Positions 45,501 through 56,576 of a stretch of DNA of 64,000 bases are shown in pieces. A program made the position numbers and the translations under genes. The notes below the pieces were generated by a model. It worked only from the letters and a program-made list of their open reading frames with translations. It was not told the DNA's origin and searched no databases. Source of the DNA: Bombardia bombarda. Lineage: Eukaryota > Ascomycota > Sordariomycetes > Sordariales > Lasiosphaeriaceae. Every line of letters starts with the position of its first letter. Position 1 is the first letter of the stretch. The stretch lies in the NCBI GenBank assembly GCA_030512295.1, contig JAULSR010000001.1, forward strand, positions 5,169,001-5,233,000, written 5' to 3'.

Positions 45501-48500
45501 ACCGATCACAACCAGAAACCACGTCCAAAACCAATGGTCTGGGGCAAGAAGAACAGGGTTGTATAAGTGCTCATATTATTATGTGATACCCTGCACCTAC
45601 CTGCCAACCAAGACCGGTCAACACATCAACTTCACAGCAAGCAAATCCTTCAGAAGGGAAAGACCCCCTCTTCCGATGGTGACTGAGTCTTCTTAGGGTA
45701 TAGTGTGAGCAGGTAATCAGGGCTTCACGGAGGCAAGAACTGAGGAGCAGAGTTACGAAGTGGTGTATGAGACAATATGACAAGTGTCCGAGGTCCTCTA
45801 ACAGAATCTTGTAACAAATTCATCCCGCAGCGCATTGGCCGCCTTCAACGACTGGATACGTCTTTCGAACCTCGGTTATTGGTGTCATGCATAATTTCAA
45901 GGACATACGACCCGGACAGACTACCGCAAGCCCAACTTGCCTTCCACTCCTTTGACCTATAGAATCAAAGTAAAATAAAAGCATTACGCAAGGAAAATGG
46001 TGATTTCCATCAGAGTTCTTGAAATACCGGCAGTTCGAGACATACCGATATGCGAAGACCTTGTGCTAGCAGAATCAGGGACGGAAGCGAATGTGAATGG
46101 AAGAATATAAAACCTTAAAAGAAGTTCAATCGTTTAGCTTACCTATTCAATGTTTGGTGTCTTTGGCGATACACAAGCATTTTTCACGATGTTCAAGACG
46201 AAAGGCTTTTTGCTGCCTCACATAGGTACCCACCTACCTACCTACCTCCCTACACAATCCTGTTCATCAACCTCAACAACGCAAACTTACCTTCACGTTG
46301 CGGGAAGACCCGGCCTCGCCGGCGACGGCGGCTGCACAGAGTTCCGAGGTTTAGAGAGGATTCGTGGATTGCAACATGGTCCGGCTTCACCCCGCTCGCG
46401 TTAAAGAGAGGCAGGAAAGAAGCGAGAGGGACTGGAGTTAAGCCCGGGATGCCCATATAGGTCCTAAACCCCTGGGAGTGCCGTTAGTCACGCTGCTACG
46501 TCATTAGTAAAGTCTTATAAAAATACACATGCACATACATACAGCAACGACATACTTATGCATGATGATTGATTCCATTGATCTACTAGTATCTTTCCAT
46601 GGCCATGTGCGACCAGTATGTCCAGTCTTGTTGGAAGACCCCAGGTCTAGGGGTCCGAATCCTTTGTACCTTTTCGTAGCCACTTTCCGCCGGCAATGCT
46701 CGAATTGGATGCGATCAACACAGGAAGGGACAAGATGCGTCGTGCACCCTAGATATCGATCCGGACGAGAAAGACACCATGAGCCGCATCGCGTCGCGAT
46801 ATCTTCAGCCTGGACCCCAGATGCATCGACCCCAAATGCAATGACGTCCGGACCAGGACTAGTGCATGCAGATTGCAGCATTTTGTGGCCTGTGGGGAAC
46901 CTCCATGTCGGGAAGCTCCTATCCTATTTGTTCTTTCCCTTCTATCTCTACTACTACCCAGGTAGTAGTCCACTCTTTTCAGGTATTTCCTTTGCACCGA
47001 CAATCCACCGACAACCATGCAACAGGATTTGAGCCCTTAATTACGTGTCTTGCATGGCAACATCAACCTTTGTTTGGCATTTGTGCAACTTAGTCTAGAT
47101 TCTCTGCACATATACACCCCTCGTTGCGGAACAAGGATGCTGTTCCTGATACCAGAAAGCAGACTTCAAGTTGTTATCCAACAGTCACGAAATATTTTTC
47201 GAGTTTACCGAGAAGAATGAGTGATGAATGTGGCGGTTCGTTAATGCATGGCACAAGTGCAAAAAGGTCCGGCCCGCGCGGCACAAGCCCCCGAGGCGCC
47301 GCGCCGCGACGCGAGAGATGCCAAGAAAGCAGAGCAGGCCTCATTGAATCCCATGGGTAAAGTAATCAACAAAAACAAGTGCATGTATGTCTGGGTAGCT
47401 ATGTATGCTGTATGCATCTACCTTCTAAGCCAGCTCTCCTATTGCTTTCAAACGCCCAGAGGTAGAACTATATGCCCGAGATAGGCAAGTTTCTGAAACG
47501 TGGTAGTAGTTATGACGTGTTAGTGTTATGTTGCGGATCAAATCCGCGCATACCCCTTATCGCAAAGATCTCGAGAAGCCGTGGAGCCGAAGCGCGAGGT
47601 CGATTGCGGGCAGGCACCACCCATTCAATCACCAATAGCACATGAGTTACCGAACTGCAGAGTGCCCACGTACCCCCACAACATGGACCGAGCCCGTTTT
47701 GGGGCACATTATGTGATGCCAGAGAACATTGGCATTGTGAGCAGTATAGGTATACGCAAGTAAGCACAGTTGGCAGCTGCTGCAATACAACACCATGAGA
47801 TCAGGTGCTTCGGCCAGCGTGCAGAGTGTTGCATTGCAATGCGAAGCACGCAATCGCCATCATATACTTCTGTCGGTGCATATGGCCCGACAATGAATGT
47901 ATACAAGTACCCGACTTTAGTAATCTCGAAATATGATCAAAACCTCATTGGGGACTGGACGCCAAATTGCCAAGACCACGATGGGAACTTTCAATGTAAA
48001 CAAAATAACTCTGCGTTGCATTGATGTCATGTCATGAAACATCAATGTGCAGTCACACTTAAACGACAGCGGAATTAAGCAGTTGAATAAACTATTGATT
48101 TTAAGATCTGTCTGAGATGGTGTCGTTGGGCGTCAGGAAACTAACTCTTTGCAGAAGCTGCGTGCTGCACAGCGTGACACCAACCTTAAAGAACCTTAAG
48201 TGAAGCTGTACCAACCTCTTGTCATCTACACCGACAGCAAATCTCCAGATAAGAACCTAGACATGCTTAAATATGAAACCGTTAAATTGACCTCGGAGGG
48301 GTCTGTACATGTAAACAGCACTACCAGTTACACACTACCTAACTTGGAGAGGTCTCGTCTCCGACGGATGGCTATATCAAGACGATCGACTGGCCCGGTG
48401 GGTGAATAACAATCGTGAACTTGACAAAGAATTACTAGAATGATATAGAATAGTACCTACCAACAGTTGTATTCCTCTAAGGCAACCCGACATTGCATCA

Positions 48501-50325
48501 GAATTCCGACTTGCATGATGACAGTCATTACATAGGTACCTACCTATCTTAATTTCGGCTATGCCTCTTTGACTTTTAAGAATGGAATAGTTCAATGCAC
48601 TACATCGTGAAAATGGAAATGAATTAACAACCGGTGAAGAATGGAGCTGTGGAACTGGCTGGTTCTATCGTGCCTTATCCTCCACAGAGGGTTTGCGACC
48701 GAAGTCAAGCGGCGGCTACATTAACGTTGGAATGGCAATATCATCATAACATGCGGATGCCGCAGGCAGCATAGTTGCCTTCATGTTGTTGATAACGTCA
48801 AATTCACACGACCCTTGTCATCCGTACAGACACCAGAACTGGACTACTGATTACTGATACTGAGCCGCCCTTGCCTACAAGCCTGTTCGATCACCGCATT
48901 AGTAACGGCACTTGGCATAGGTACGATAGGAGCCAGCAACGCCCAGACCCAGTGCTGCGGAAATCAGCATTGGTAATAGCGTCACCACCGGAAAGAGCAC
49001 CATCGGAAAAGGGGAAGTAAAATGGACAGCTCTATATCCCAATCTAAATAGCCCTTGGTCCCATCAGGATTGCTACCAAGACTCTTTCCTTATGATATCT
49101 TCCTCCTTTAGCCATTCTGACTTACAGTTCCTTGATGAAGTTGAAGTGGGATTGAAATCTTGGTCAAGCCAGTTACCATGATATGTCACTGTCAGAGAAC
49201 ACCCCTGAACAGGCAAAATCAGCTATGACCAGCTTGGTCTCTGTGAGGATACCGCAAAGGTTCGCATTTTACAACTTACCACCATGGACCTTTTTCAAAA
49301 ATCTGGGGAAATTCAGAAATTTACCCTGATTTTAGTACATTACACAGGAGGCTGGCCTAGATGTCATTTGCTTAAAGTCCTGTTTCGTTAACAAGGGACT
49401 CCGCCCCCGTAAGTTGTTAATCTTAAAACTATGACTGTGGTCCACCTGCTTGCTGCACTGCCTGTGTACCCACCTGGGCTCGAGCCGAGTACTGACTCAA
49501 GTGACGCTTGGCCAGCTCCACTACATGTATAAGTCAGATTTATGAGTGAACATACCTTAGCTTTTACTCCCAACCAAGATCCTTGTATGAGGTTGGCTTT
49601 ACGACTGGTCCCAGTACCTTGTCATGACAAGTACTGTGGAATACATAGAAATACCTTCTGGGCATTAAGTTATTGCAATTGCCAGAAGCATCTATGACTG
49701 GGCTGGCCATTTAACGGTGGTATGAGCCTTATCGTGTTAAGAAAGCACTGTTTCCGTATAACTTTTTGGTCAGTAATTGTACAATCATCCATGGAATTTC
49801 AATGTGTCAACATAAATAATCATCCAGCACCCATCTTACTCAGCTGAATGGCTGGGCACATGGGGATTAAAGACACATAACAACAATGTTGGGGATTGCG
49901 TTCAAAAATGAGCATGTTTTGAGAATTGATTCCATGTAGATATTTCTGAGTAGTATATGAAGCAACAAATGAAACCAGTTTGTGGAGATTGTACACCTCA
50001 CTAACTAAGACGGACAAAAAAAAAAAAAAAAAAAAGTAAGCTGTAAACAGAAAACCGCGATTCTATTGCACAAGACCAAAAAAAAAAGACCAAGCCCACC
50101 TCGCTATCCCTTACACAAACGAAATCCAAATCTCCTCCAGCTAGCTTGCGCGATTCTATAAACTCTCTTTTCAAGACAACAAAAAGGAATAAACTATGTA
50201 CAGTGAAGATTGTAGTAGTAGTACGAGCAGTACAGCGATCAGCATGACAAAAAGAAACAACTAGGTGACAACCTAAACAAAGACTCTTTCTCTCCAACTC
50301 TCTCATTCACAAGCACATACTTAGT
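42590..50325. other. Gene-poor region, second part
   Basis: No supported gene in 7.7 kb. A plus-strand frame at 42747-43040 (about 98 codons) is protein-like but matches nothing I know. Near 48200-48410 a frame contains LVIYTDSKS, faintly like a retrotransposon RNase H motif, but its surroundings do not fit. CCTACCTA words recur at 43290, 46225-46250 and 48537. A GC-rich patch lies at about 47265-47320. Confidence 0.5.
50016..50035 (+). repeat. A20 homopolymer
   Basis: Twenty A in a row, with a second A-run near 50078-50088. It lies downstream of the GMC oxidoreductase stop and reads as poly-T in that gene's 3' direction. It could be a retroposed tail or simple slippage. Confidence 0.85.
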
Positions 50326-52206
50326 CTAGCAGTTACCCGAGATGTTGCAGGCAATCTTCTCAGCCAGGGCATAGACGGTGCTCTGGGGGTGTCCAGGGGG
50401 GAGGAAGGGGAACGCGGCAGCATCGACGACGCGCAGGTTCTTGACCTTGTAGACGCGGGCCTTGGTGTCGACGACGGCCTTGGGGTCGGAGCTCTTGCCC
50501 ATCATGCAGGTGCTGCTTCCGTGGAAGATGGTCTGGAAGTTGCCCTTGAGGGCGTTCAAGATCTGGGCGTCCGTCTTGATCTGCGCGCCGGGGAACTTCT
50601 CGGTGCCAAGCTTGATGGGCTTGAGCGCGCTGTTGTTCCACATGTCACGCATGCGCTTGAAGCTGCCCACGGCGACGTCGATATCGGCCTTGTCGACGAG
50701 GAACTGGGGGTCGATGACGGGCGCGACCGAGGCATCGGGCGACTTGATCATGACGGTGCCGCGGGACTGGGGGGCGACGAGGACGGCAGCGAAGGCGGCG
50801 TAGTTAGTGCCGTCGCGGGGGTCCTGCGTGTTGAGGGTGTCGAGGTTGCCGACATAAGCGGAGAAGGCCAGGTACTCAACCTCGGGCCAGTCGGCGGGTA
50901 GCTTGGCGAGCTTAGCGAGAGAGTCCTTGCTGAAGGAGGAGCGTGTGGCGTTGGGCAGCTTCTCCCAGGCCAACATGTCGGCAGCGGGGCTGGTCATGGC
51001 ACCGGAAGCCTTGTTGTTGAAGTCGGCAATCTGCTGGGCGGTGAAGGCGGGGCTGTTGCCAAAGGCGGAGGCGGTGACGAGGTTGACGCCGTTGGTAATG
51101 CCGTAGACGATGTGGTCCTGCATGTTGGTACCAACACCGGGCAGGTCGGCGACGACAGGGATGTTGAGGGACTTGAGAAGGGCAGCGGGGCCGACACCTG
51201 AGACCTGGAGCAGTTGCGGGGAGCCGATGACGCCAGCAGCGAGGATGACTTCCTTCTTGGCAGTCAGGGTGTAGGGCAGCGAGTCCATGGTGGAGACCTT
51301 GACACCGGTGGCGGTCTTGGTTGAGTCGAAGATAATCTTTTGGGCGTTGGTCATGGTGTAGACGGTGTAGTTGGGGTCGTCGAGCGAGTTGCGCAGGAAA
51401 GCGGTCTCGGACGAGGATCGGATCTGGGTCTTCGGGTCAATGGTGAAGGTGGCATAGGCGTGGCCAACGAGACCACCGGCGCTGAAGCCGTCCTGGCGAA
51501 GAGGCATGCCCATGGAGGAAAAGACCTTGGTGGCCCAGCTGGGGAAGGCATAAGCCCAGTTAGGATAGGTGAGCTGGAGCGGACCGCCATCAGCGAGACC
51601 CTGGGTGATGTAGGTGGGCGTGGCGTTGGCTAGACGGAAGTTTTGGTTGGGAGGGGTGAAGGTCATGGACTTCTCGAAGTAGGGCAGGAACTTGTCCCAG
51701 GTGTATGAGTCGTCGCCGACCTGGTCGGCCCACATCTTGTAGGAACCGACGGTGGCGCGGTGGTAGAGCATGAAGTTGCGGGCAGAGGAGCCAGCGAGCA
51801 TCTTGCCGCGGGGATAGTGCATCGTGACGTTGTTTGCGCCCGGCTGGGGGGTGGTCTCGTAGCCCCAGTCGGCAGCAGGCTGGGTATCCGCCATCGACTT
51901 GCCCGACCAGGTGGGTGCGTTGGCAGGCACCTCGTAGGTAGTGCCGCTCGTGGTCTCGTAGAAGCCACCCGCCTCAATGACGGCGACAGTGCCGGCGCCC
52001 TGCTCGGCCAGCCGGCTCGCAATGGTCAGGCCGGCGGTGCCACCACCGACGACGACATAGTCGTAGGTAACATCCCGTCCGGGAATGCCAAAGGATGCTC
52101 CCAGCGGTCGGTTGTTCTGGTTGGTACTCCGGATGGCAGGTGCGCCCTGGACGGTTCCTGCAGCCAAGACGGCTGTCAGGCAGGCGGCCGTGACCTGGTT
52201 TCTCAT
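50326..52206 (-). CDS. Secreted GMC-family FAD oxidoreductase
   Basis: A single exon encodes 626 residues from the ATG at 52206. The same frame is open further upstream, but MRNQVTAACLTAVLAAGTVQ is a clear signal peptide, so this start is preferred. The FAD-binding Rossmann motif is DYVVVGGGTAGLTIASRLAE near 49-68, with VIEAGG at the end of strand 2. GMC signature 1 is PRGKMLAGSSARNFMLYHRA; signature 2 is GVIGSPQLLQVSGVG. C-terminal motifs HGSSTCMMG and PPGHPQSTVYALAE carry the likely catalytic His pair. Known relatives oxidise aryl alcohols, sugars or choline, or make cyclic ethers as versicolorin B synthase does. The substrate cannot be read from the sequence. Several Asn-x-Ser/Thr sites fit secretion. 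Mature enzyme would act outside the cell or in the secretory path. Confidence 0.93.
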   Translation of the reverse strand: MRNQVTAACLTAVLAAGTVQGAPAIRSTNQNNRPLGASFGIPGRDVTYDYVVVGGGTAGLTIASRLAEQGAGTVAVIEAGGFYETTSGTTYEVPANAPTWSGKSMADTQPAADWGYETTPQPGANNVTMHYPRGKMLAGSSARNFMLYHRATVGSYKMWADQVGDDSYTWDKFLPYFEKSMTFTPPNQNFRLANATPTYITQGLADGGPLQLTYPNWAYAFPSWATKVFSSMGMPLRQDGFSAGGLVGHAYATFTIDPKTQIRSSSETAFLRNSLDDPNYTVYTMTNAQKIIFDSTKTATGVKVSTMDSLPYTLTAKKEVILAAGVIGSPQLLQVSGVGPAALLKSLNIPVVADLPGVGTNMQDHIVYGITNGVNLVTASAFGNSPAFTAQQIADFNNKASGAMTSPAADMLAWEKLPNATRSSFSKDSLAKLAKLPADWPEVEYLAFSAYVGNLDTLNTQDPRDGTNYAAFAAVLVAPQSRGTVMIKSPDASVAPVIDPQFLVDKADIDVAVGSFKRMRDMWNNSALKPIKLGTEKFPGAQIKTDAQILNALKGNFQTIFHGSSTCMMGKSSDPKAVVDTKARVYKVKNLRVVDAAAFPFLPPGHPQSTVYALAEKIACNISGNC

Positions 52207-55200
52207 GGCGGCTTCTGGTTGGCTGGTTTGAGGACGGTTACTTTGATAGGAGGGAAGGGACGACTGAGAGAAAAATAATGTGGGACTGTGCGGGACCGTG
52301 TGGGACCGAACAGAAAGAGATGGAATAACGATTGGATAAGAAAGGGAACAGAGACAGAGATCGGCGTCTGACTGCGTGGTCAAGCTGACTCGAAGTAACG
52401 ACAGGATGCAGCTTGCACGTGGGAAATAGATTGATGTGAGATGTCGAACCGTGGAGCTGGGACGCTGCCTCTGAGGAGGATATATATGTGTTTCTGGCCT
52501 CGTGGTTTTCCCCTGACTGGATCTGGAGGCAGCCATGCCGTGGGGAACTGGCAATCCCATCCCATCTCGTTTGCGACTCATAGTCTAGAACAGAACCATG
52601 CCCCCAACTGCGCCGACGGTGCCCTCGGTCCGCCCGTGCCACAATTCATGGCATCCTTCGACACTACACTCTTGTGTGGCGGCGCCATATTGTGATTGCG
52701 GCACAAGGCGAGCACCAGGTCATCACAGACCACGCATTGCTTGGCTCAGCCCTGGCGAGGGTCTGACGGACAAGCCTCATGTTCTTGCCGGAGACTGGCT
52801 CCCCTCGAGCCAGCTGAATGCCGCCGAGCCGCCTATTCCCCATGTCTGCTTACTGTGTCGAGTCCTTTTGGTCCCGTGTGCACGGAACTTATGCCAAACT
52901 AAACGCTCGGCTAACATACATCTATTTGATTAGGTATACGATGCCTACAGGATACAGGCGTATACTGTACGCTTGTGCCAAACGCCGATACCATACATGC
53001 AGGGCCAAGCGTGCTACCAAGGGGCCAGACGGCTACGGCACGCTGTTTTTTCAAACAAATCATACTACTGCTAGGGAAATCCAGTCGAGACCTTACCTAA
53101 GTCAGTTATGTACGCCGACACGGAGTGAAAGTGGGGACCAGCAGGATCGAGATGCCTTTTATTGGCTTGCATACCTGCCTATAGAGCAAGTTGGGGTGGA
53201 TTGTAAAGATAACGCACGGGATGCTTTGCCTCAATATGGTGCTCGGTGACTTGGAGAGCATCCTAAGAAGGGGATCGACAACCATCAGGAAGCTCATCCT
53301 GGTGGTGTCGTTGGATGAAGGCGCATGCTGTTGTTGATATTGTAGATACTATCGATACTATCTCGCTCATGTAATCTCCCACATGGTGTCCTAGTTCATG
53401 CCGTGTTACACCTGGGCCTGATGTGTGATGGGGGGCCATGTGCTGGGCATGTGCTGGGCATGTGCTGGGCATGCGGTTTCTGCGGATCCAAAACCCGCCA
53501 AGAAGGAATCGAACATTTCCAGACCTTTCGGAAGTCCCGTGCTCTGCTTTGGTAAAAGCGATGGAGCCTCAGCCATCCCTGCGCCCTAGGAAAAGGCAGT
53601 CGCGTCTCGGATGAAATGATTGGCTGCCGCAGACCTTAAAGTTGCATCCACGCACCAGACCAGTACGAAGTACCTGCAATCATGGGGCAGGGCAAGGGTG
53701 TCAATCCTGGGATTCCAACAATGGAACATGAGGCGCAGAAAACCACCTACCTACCTAGCAGTCTAGTCTACACTACGGCTTAGTCTAGTACTATGTAGGC
53801 ATGCATTCCAGGCCTCCCCTTACTTGCTCATTTGCTGGTACTTTTGTCTATGCATGCCCAGAATGGGCCGTTACACACTTAAGGTAGAATTAGGTTTTCT
53901 ATTCGTCCAGTAATATTTCCACTTTGCCCTAGGCAGCCCTATCTGGCGAGGTGAGATAAGGCACCATTAGTTCTAGGGCATCGGATGCCAGGAACCACCG
54001 GTTCTAGGTCGTCGGGCTGGTCTGCGCTGCCGCACATCCATTTCACCACCTCACCCATACTCACCCTTGAGCCACTCAGCCCCCAACATCTGCCAGGACA
54101 GGGCAATGACAGTTCAAGTGACGAGTCACTGAATCCTGACATGACAGTACCAAGCAGGCAGGAGCTGACGAAATTAGACGGGAGGAGCTGGTGCCAGGCC
54201 CCCAAGCCCCTCCCGTCCAAGCTCCCCCCAAGCTCTCCCTAGCTCCCCATGCGTTTGACTCTCCCTCACCAGAAGATGGGTCATCCCAGCTTGCGGGCGC
54301 CCGAGCTGGCTGTACGGATACATTCCAATTACCGTTCCTCCACGGAAGCACACTAACCTTCCATTCTAGCTTCATTCTGCTGGTGCAGTCCGCTTCCACC
54401 ATCGAGAAAAGCCCTGATCATCAGACAGCGCCACACACTCGACAGTCAGGGGTCACCCGTAAGCTCGGGAGAATCCCGACAACCTGGATGGGCACAGTCA
54501 GTCCTGTCATCATTTCACGATGTATGAGCCAACAAAATGAGTGCCCAGAGAGCTTGGAGAGCGGCGCTGTCTGCTTTGAATTCCTCGATAATTAGACCAG
54601 AATCCACCCTCCGGACATGATTTTGTCAAGCAGTCCTGTCTATACTATCAACTCTCGATCCTGGGGGCCACCAGTGGCTGTACCTGCCTGGAGTTCTTTT
54701 TGTCGCCAGAAAAGGAACCTAGGTACCAACAAAATAATCCCTGCATGCGCCTGCATGTGCCCAATGTCGCCCGTTGGTGCCTGTCGCAGCTTTTTGCTCG
54801 CCGAACTGCGCTGCAGGTCTTATCTCCGATGACGCGAATGTGAACAACAGCCCACGACATGAAAATTTTCCATCACAACAGGAATCAGAATCAAGAGCAA
54901 CAAATATGATAGATGAGAGGCACGCGACACAACTACGAGAATCGACAGCCAACCGAGCAACAACCTTGGGTGGTCGGAGTTGAAATTCAAAGAAACGAAG
55001 CTATCGGGGATGAACGCATCGCCATTCATCAAAAATCATACAAGTTTGCATAACTAAGTATTCTGTGTGTATCATTTTTCATTTCCCAAAACGAATTGCA
55101 TTGCCCTTCAAATGCGACTCATGCAATCTATGGTATATCTCATAAATCACCACAACTACAGCTACTCCCGTGTACCAGCCAAATAAACCAAGAACCCAAA

Positions 55201-55221
55201 CGCGATGCAACAATGACCCAT
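52207..55221. other. Intergenic, 3 kb
   Basis: No supported gene. It includes the GMC gene promoter, a 12-bp tandem (CATGTGCTGGG-type, about three copies) at 53439-53472 and CCTACCTA words at 53746-53757. Confidence 0.5.
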
Positions 55222-56576
55222 CTAAGGGAGGATGACGGAGCGGAAGCGGACGTTGCCGCTCAACATCTTGTCTGTCGCAAATATTAGCATCCACTGCGCC
55301 AGCAAAAAGAATTCGGAGAAAGAACAGAGCGAGAGAAAAGAACATACCGAAAGCCTCCTGTGCCTTGTCAAGCGGGAAGGTCTCCACCTCGCTGTCAATC
55401 GCGTGGAGGTGGGCAAAGTTGAGAGCCTCCTCGCACTCGTGGGCAGTGCCGACAGGAATGACCTGCAGGGTGACGCCGCGCATCATCATGTCGTTGACAT
55501 TGATGGTCATCTCACCCGGGGTGGGGAAAGAGACGACGAGGAGCTTGCCGTAGATACCGACACCCTTGACAAGGGGCGCGATAGCATCGGTCTGCATGGC
55601 AGTGGAGAGCACGAGGTCGGCGTAGCCAAGCTTGACGAGCGCCTCACCGGGGTCGCCAGCGGTCGAGTCAATGTACTCGGTGGCGCCCAGCTTGCGGATG
55701 CTGGCCTCCTTGGAGGTGCCGCGCGAGATGGCAATGACCTTGTGGCCCATCTGCTTGGCGTACTGGATGGCCATGTGGCCGAGACCACCGAGACCCTGGA
55801 CCGCGACGGTCGAGCCGGGGTTCAGGTTGGCCTTCTTGAGGGCGACGTAGACGGTGCTGCCGGCGCAGAGAACGGGCGCGTACTGGGCGGCGTCAACACC
55901 CTCGGGCACGCGGATGGCGGCCTGGGCGCGGATGGTGCAGTACTCTGCGTCTGTTTTTATTGTTCGTTAGCAACTGTGTCATTAATCAGGGAAAGACGCA
56001 GCAATGGAAAGGTAACGTACAGCCACCGTCCTTAGTCACACCGTTGACAACGTAGGGCGAGCAGAAGTTGTACAGGCCCTTCTTGCAAAGGTCGCAGACG
56101 CCGCACTGGCCGCCGTGCCAGGCGCCACCAATGCGCTCGTTGATCTTCCAGTTGTCAACGCCCTCGCCGACGGCAGCGACGCGGCCAATGATCTCGTGGC
56201 CGGGCACGGTAGGGAAGCCCTTGCCCCAGCCGTCGTACTTGGGGAAGACGTCGGAGTGGCAGACACCGCACGCCTCGACCTTGAGGAGAATCTCGCCAGG
56301 GCCGGGGAGCTTGAGCTCGACCTGGTCAAAGACGAGGTCGCCGCCCTTCTCCTTGAAGGAGGCCTGCTTGTACGTCTTGGGGAGAGACATGTTTGTGATG
56401 GTTGTGGTTGTGGTGGTGTCGGTGGGTTTGGGACGATGCTCCAATTTTGTGTTGGAGGAAGATGTGGTGGAAGGCTTGGGCTCGGCGGCGGGCGCTGCTG
56501 CCTTTTGTGGTGTGGTATTCTTGGGAGCGGACGAAGAAGACGAGAGAAGAGACTTGATGTGACCAAGGCAACCCAT
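55222..56576 (-). CDS. Zinc-dependent alcohol dehydrogenase (MDR family)
   Basis: Exons 56576-56021, 55950-55348 and 55271-55222 give 402 residues, or 340 if translation starts at 56390 (MSLPKTYKQA), the usual family start. Numbered from MSLPK: catalytic zinc ligand C44 in CGVCHSD; H65/E66 in GHEIIG; structural zinc Cys 96, 99, 102 and 110. The nucleotide-binding motif is GLGGLGHMAIQYAK. The C-terminus is KMLSGNVRFRSVILP. It should interconvert alcohols and aldehydes with NAD(P). The optional 62-residue N-terminal extension starts MGCLGHIKSLL and is Ser/Thr/Pro/Ala-rich, with no obvious presequence character. Gly2-Cys3 would allow acylation. Without that extension the protein is a normal cytosolic ADH. 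Introns of 70 and 76 nt restore GGYAEYC and AFDKM across junctions. Confidence 0.93.

Noticed and set aside
48200..48409. Copia RNase H fragment (TDSKS motif)
   Set aside because: Only five residues resemble the motif. Following residues do not match and an upstream stop precedes it.
52207..52581. Upstream in-frame extension of the GMC oxidoreductase
   Set aside because: It would bury the clear signal peptide at 52206. The extra residues look like translated 5' UTR.
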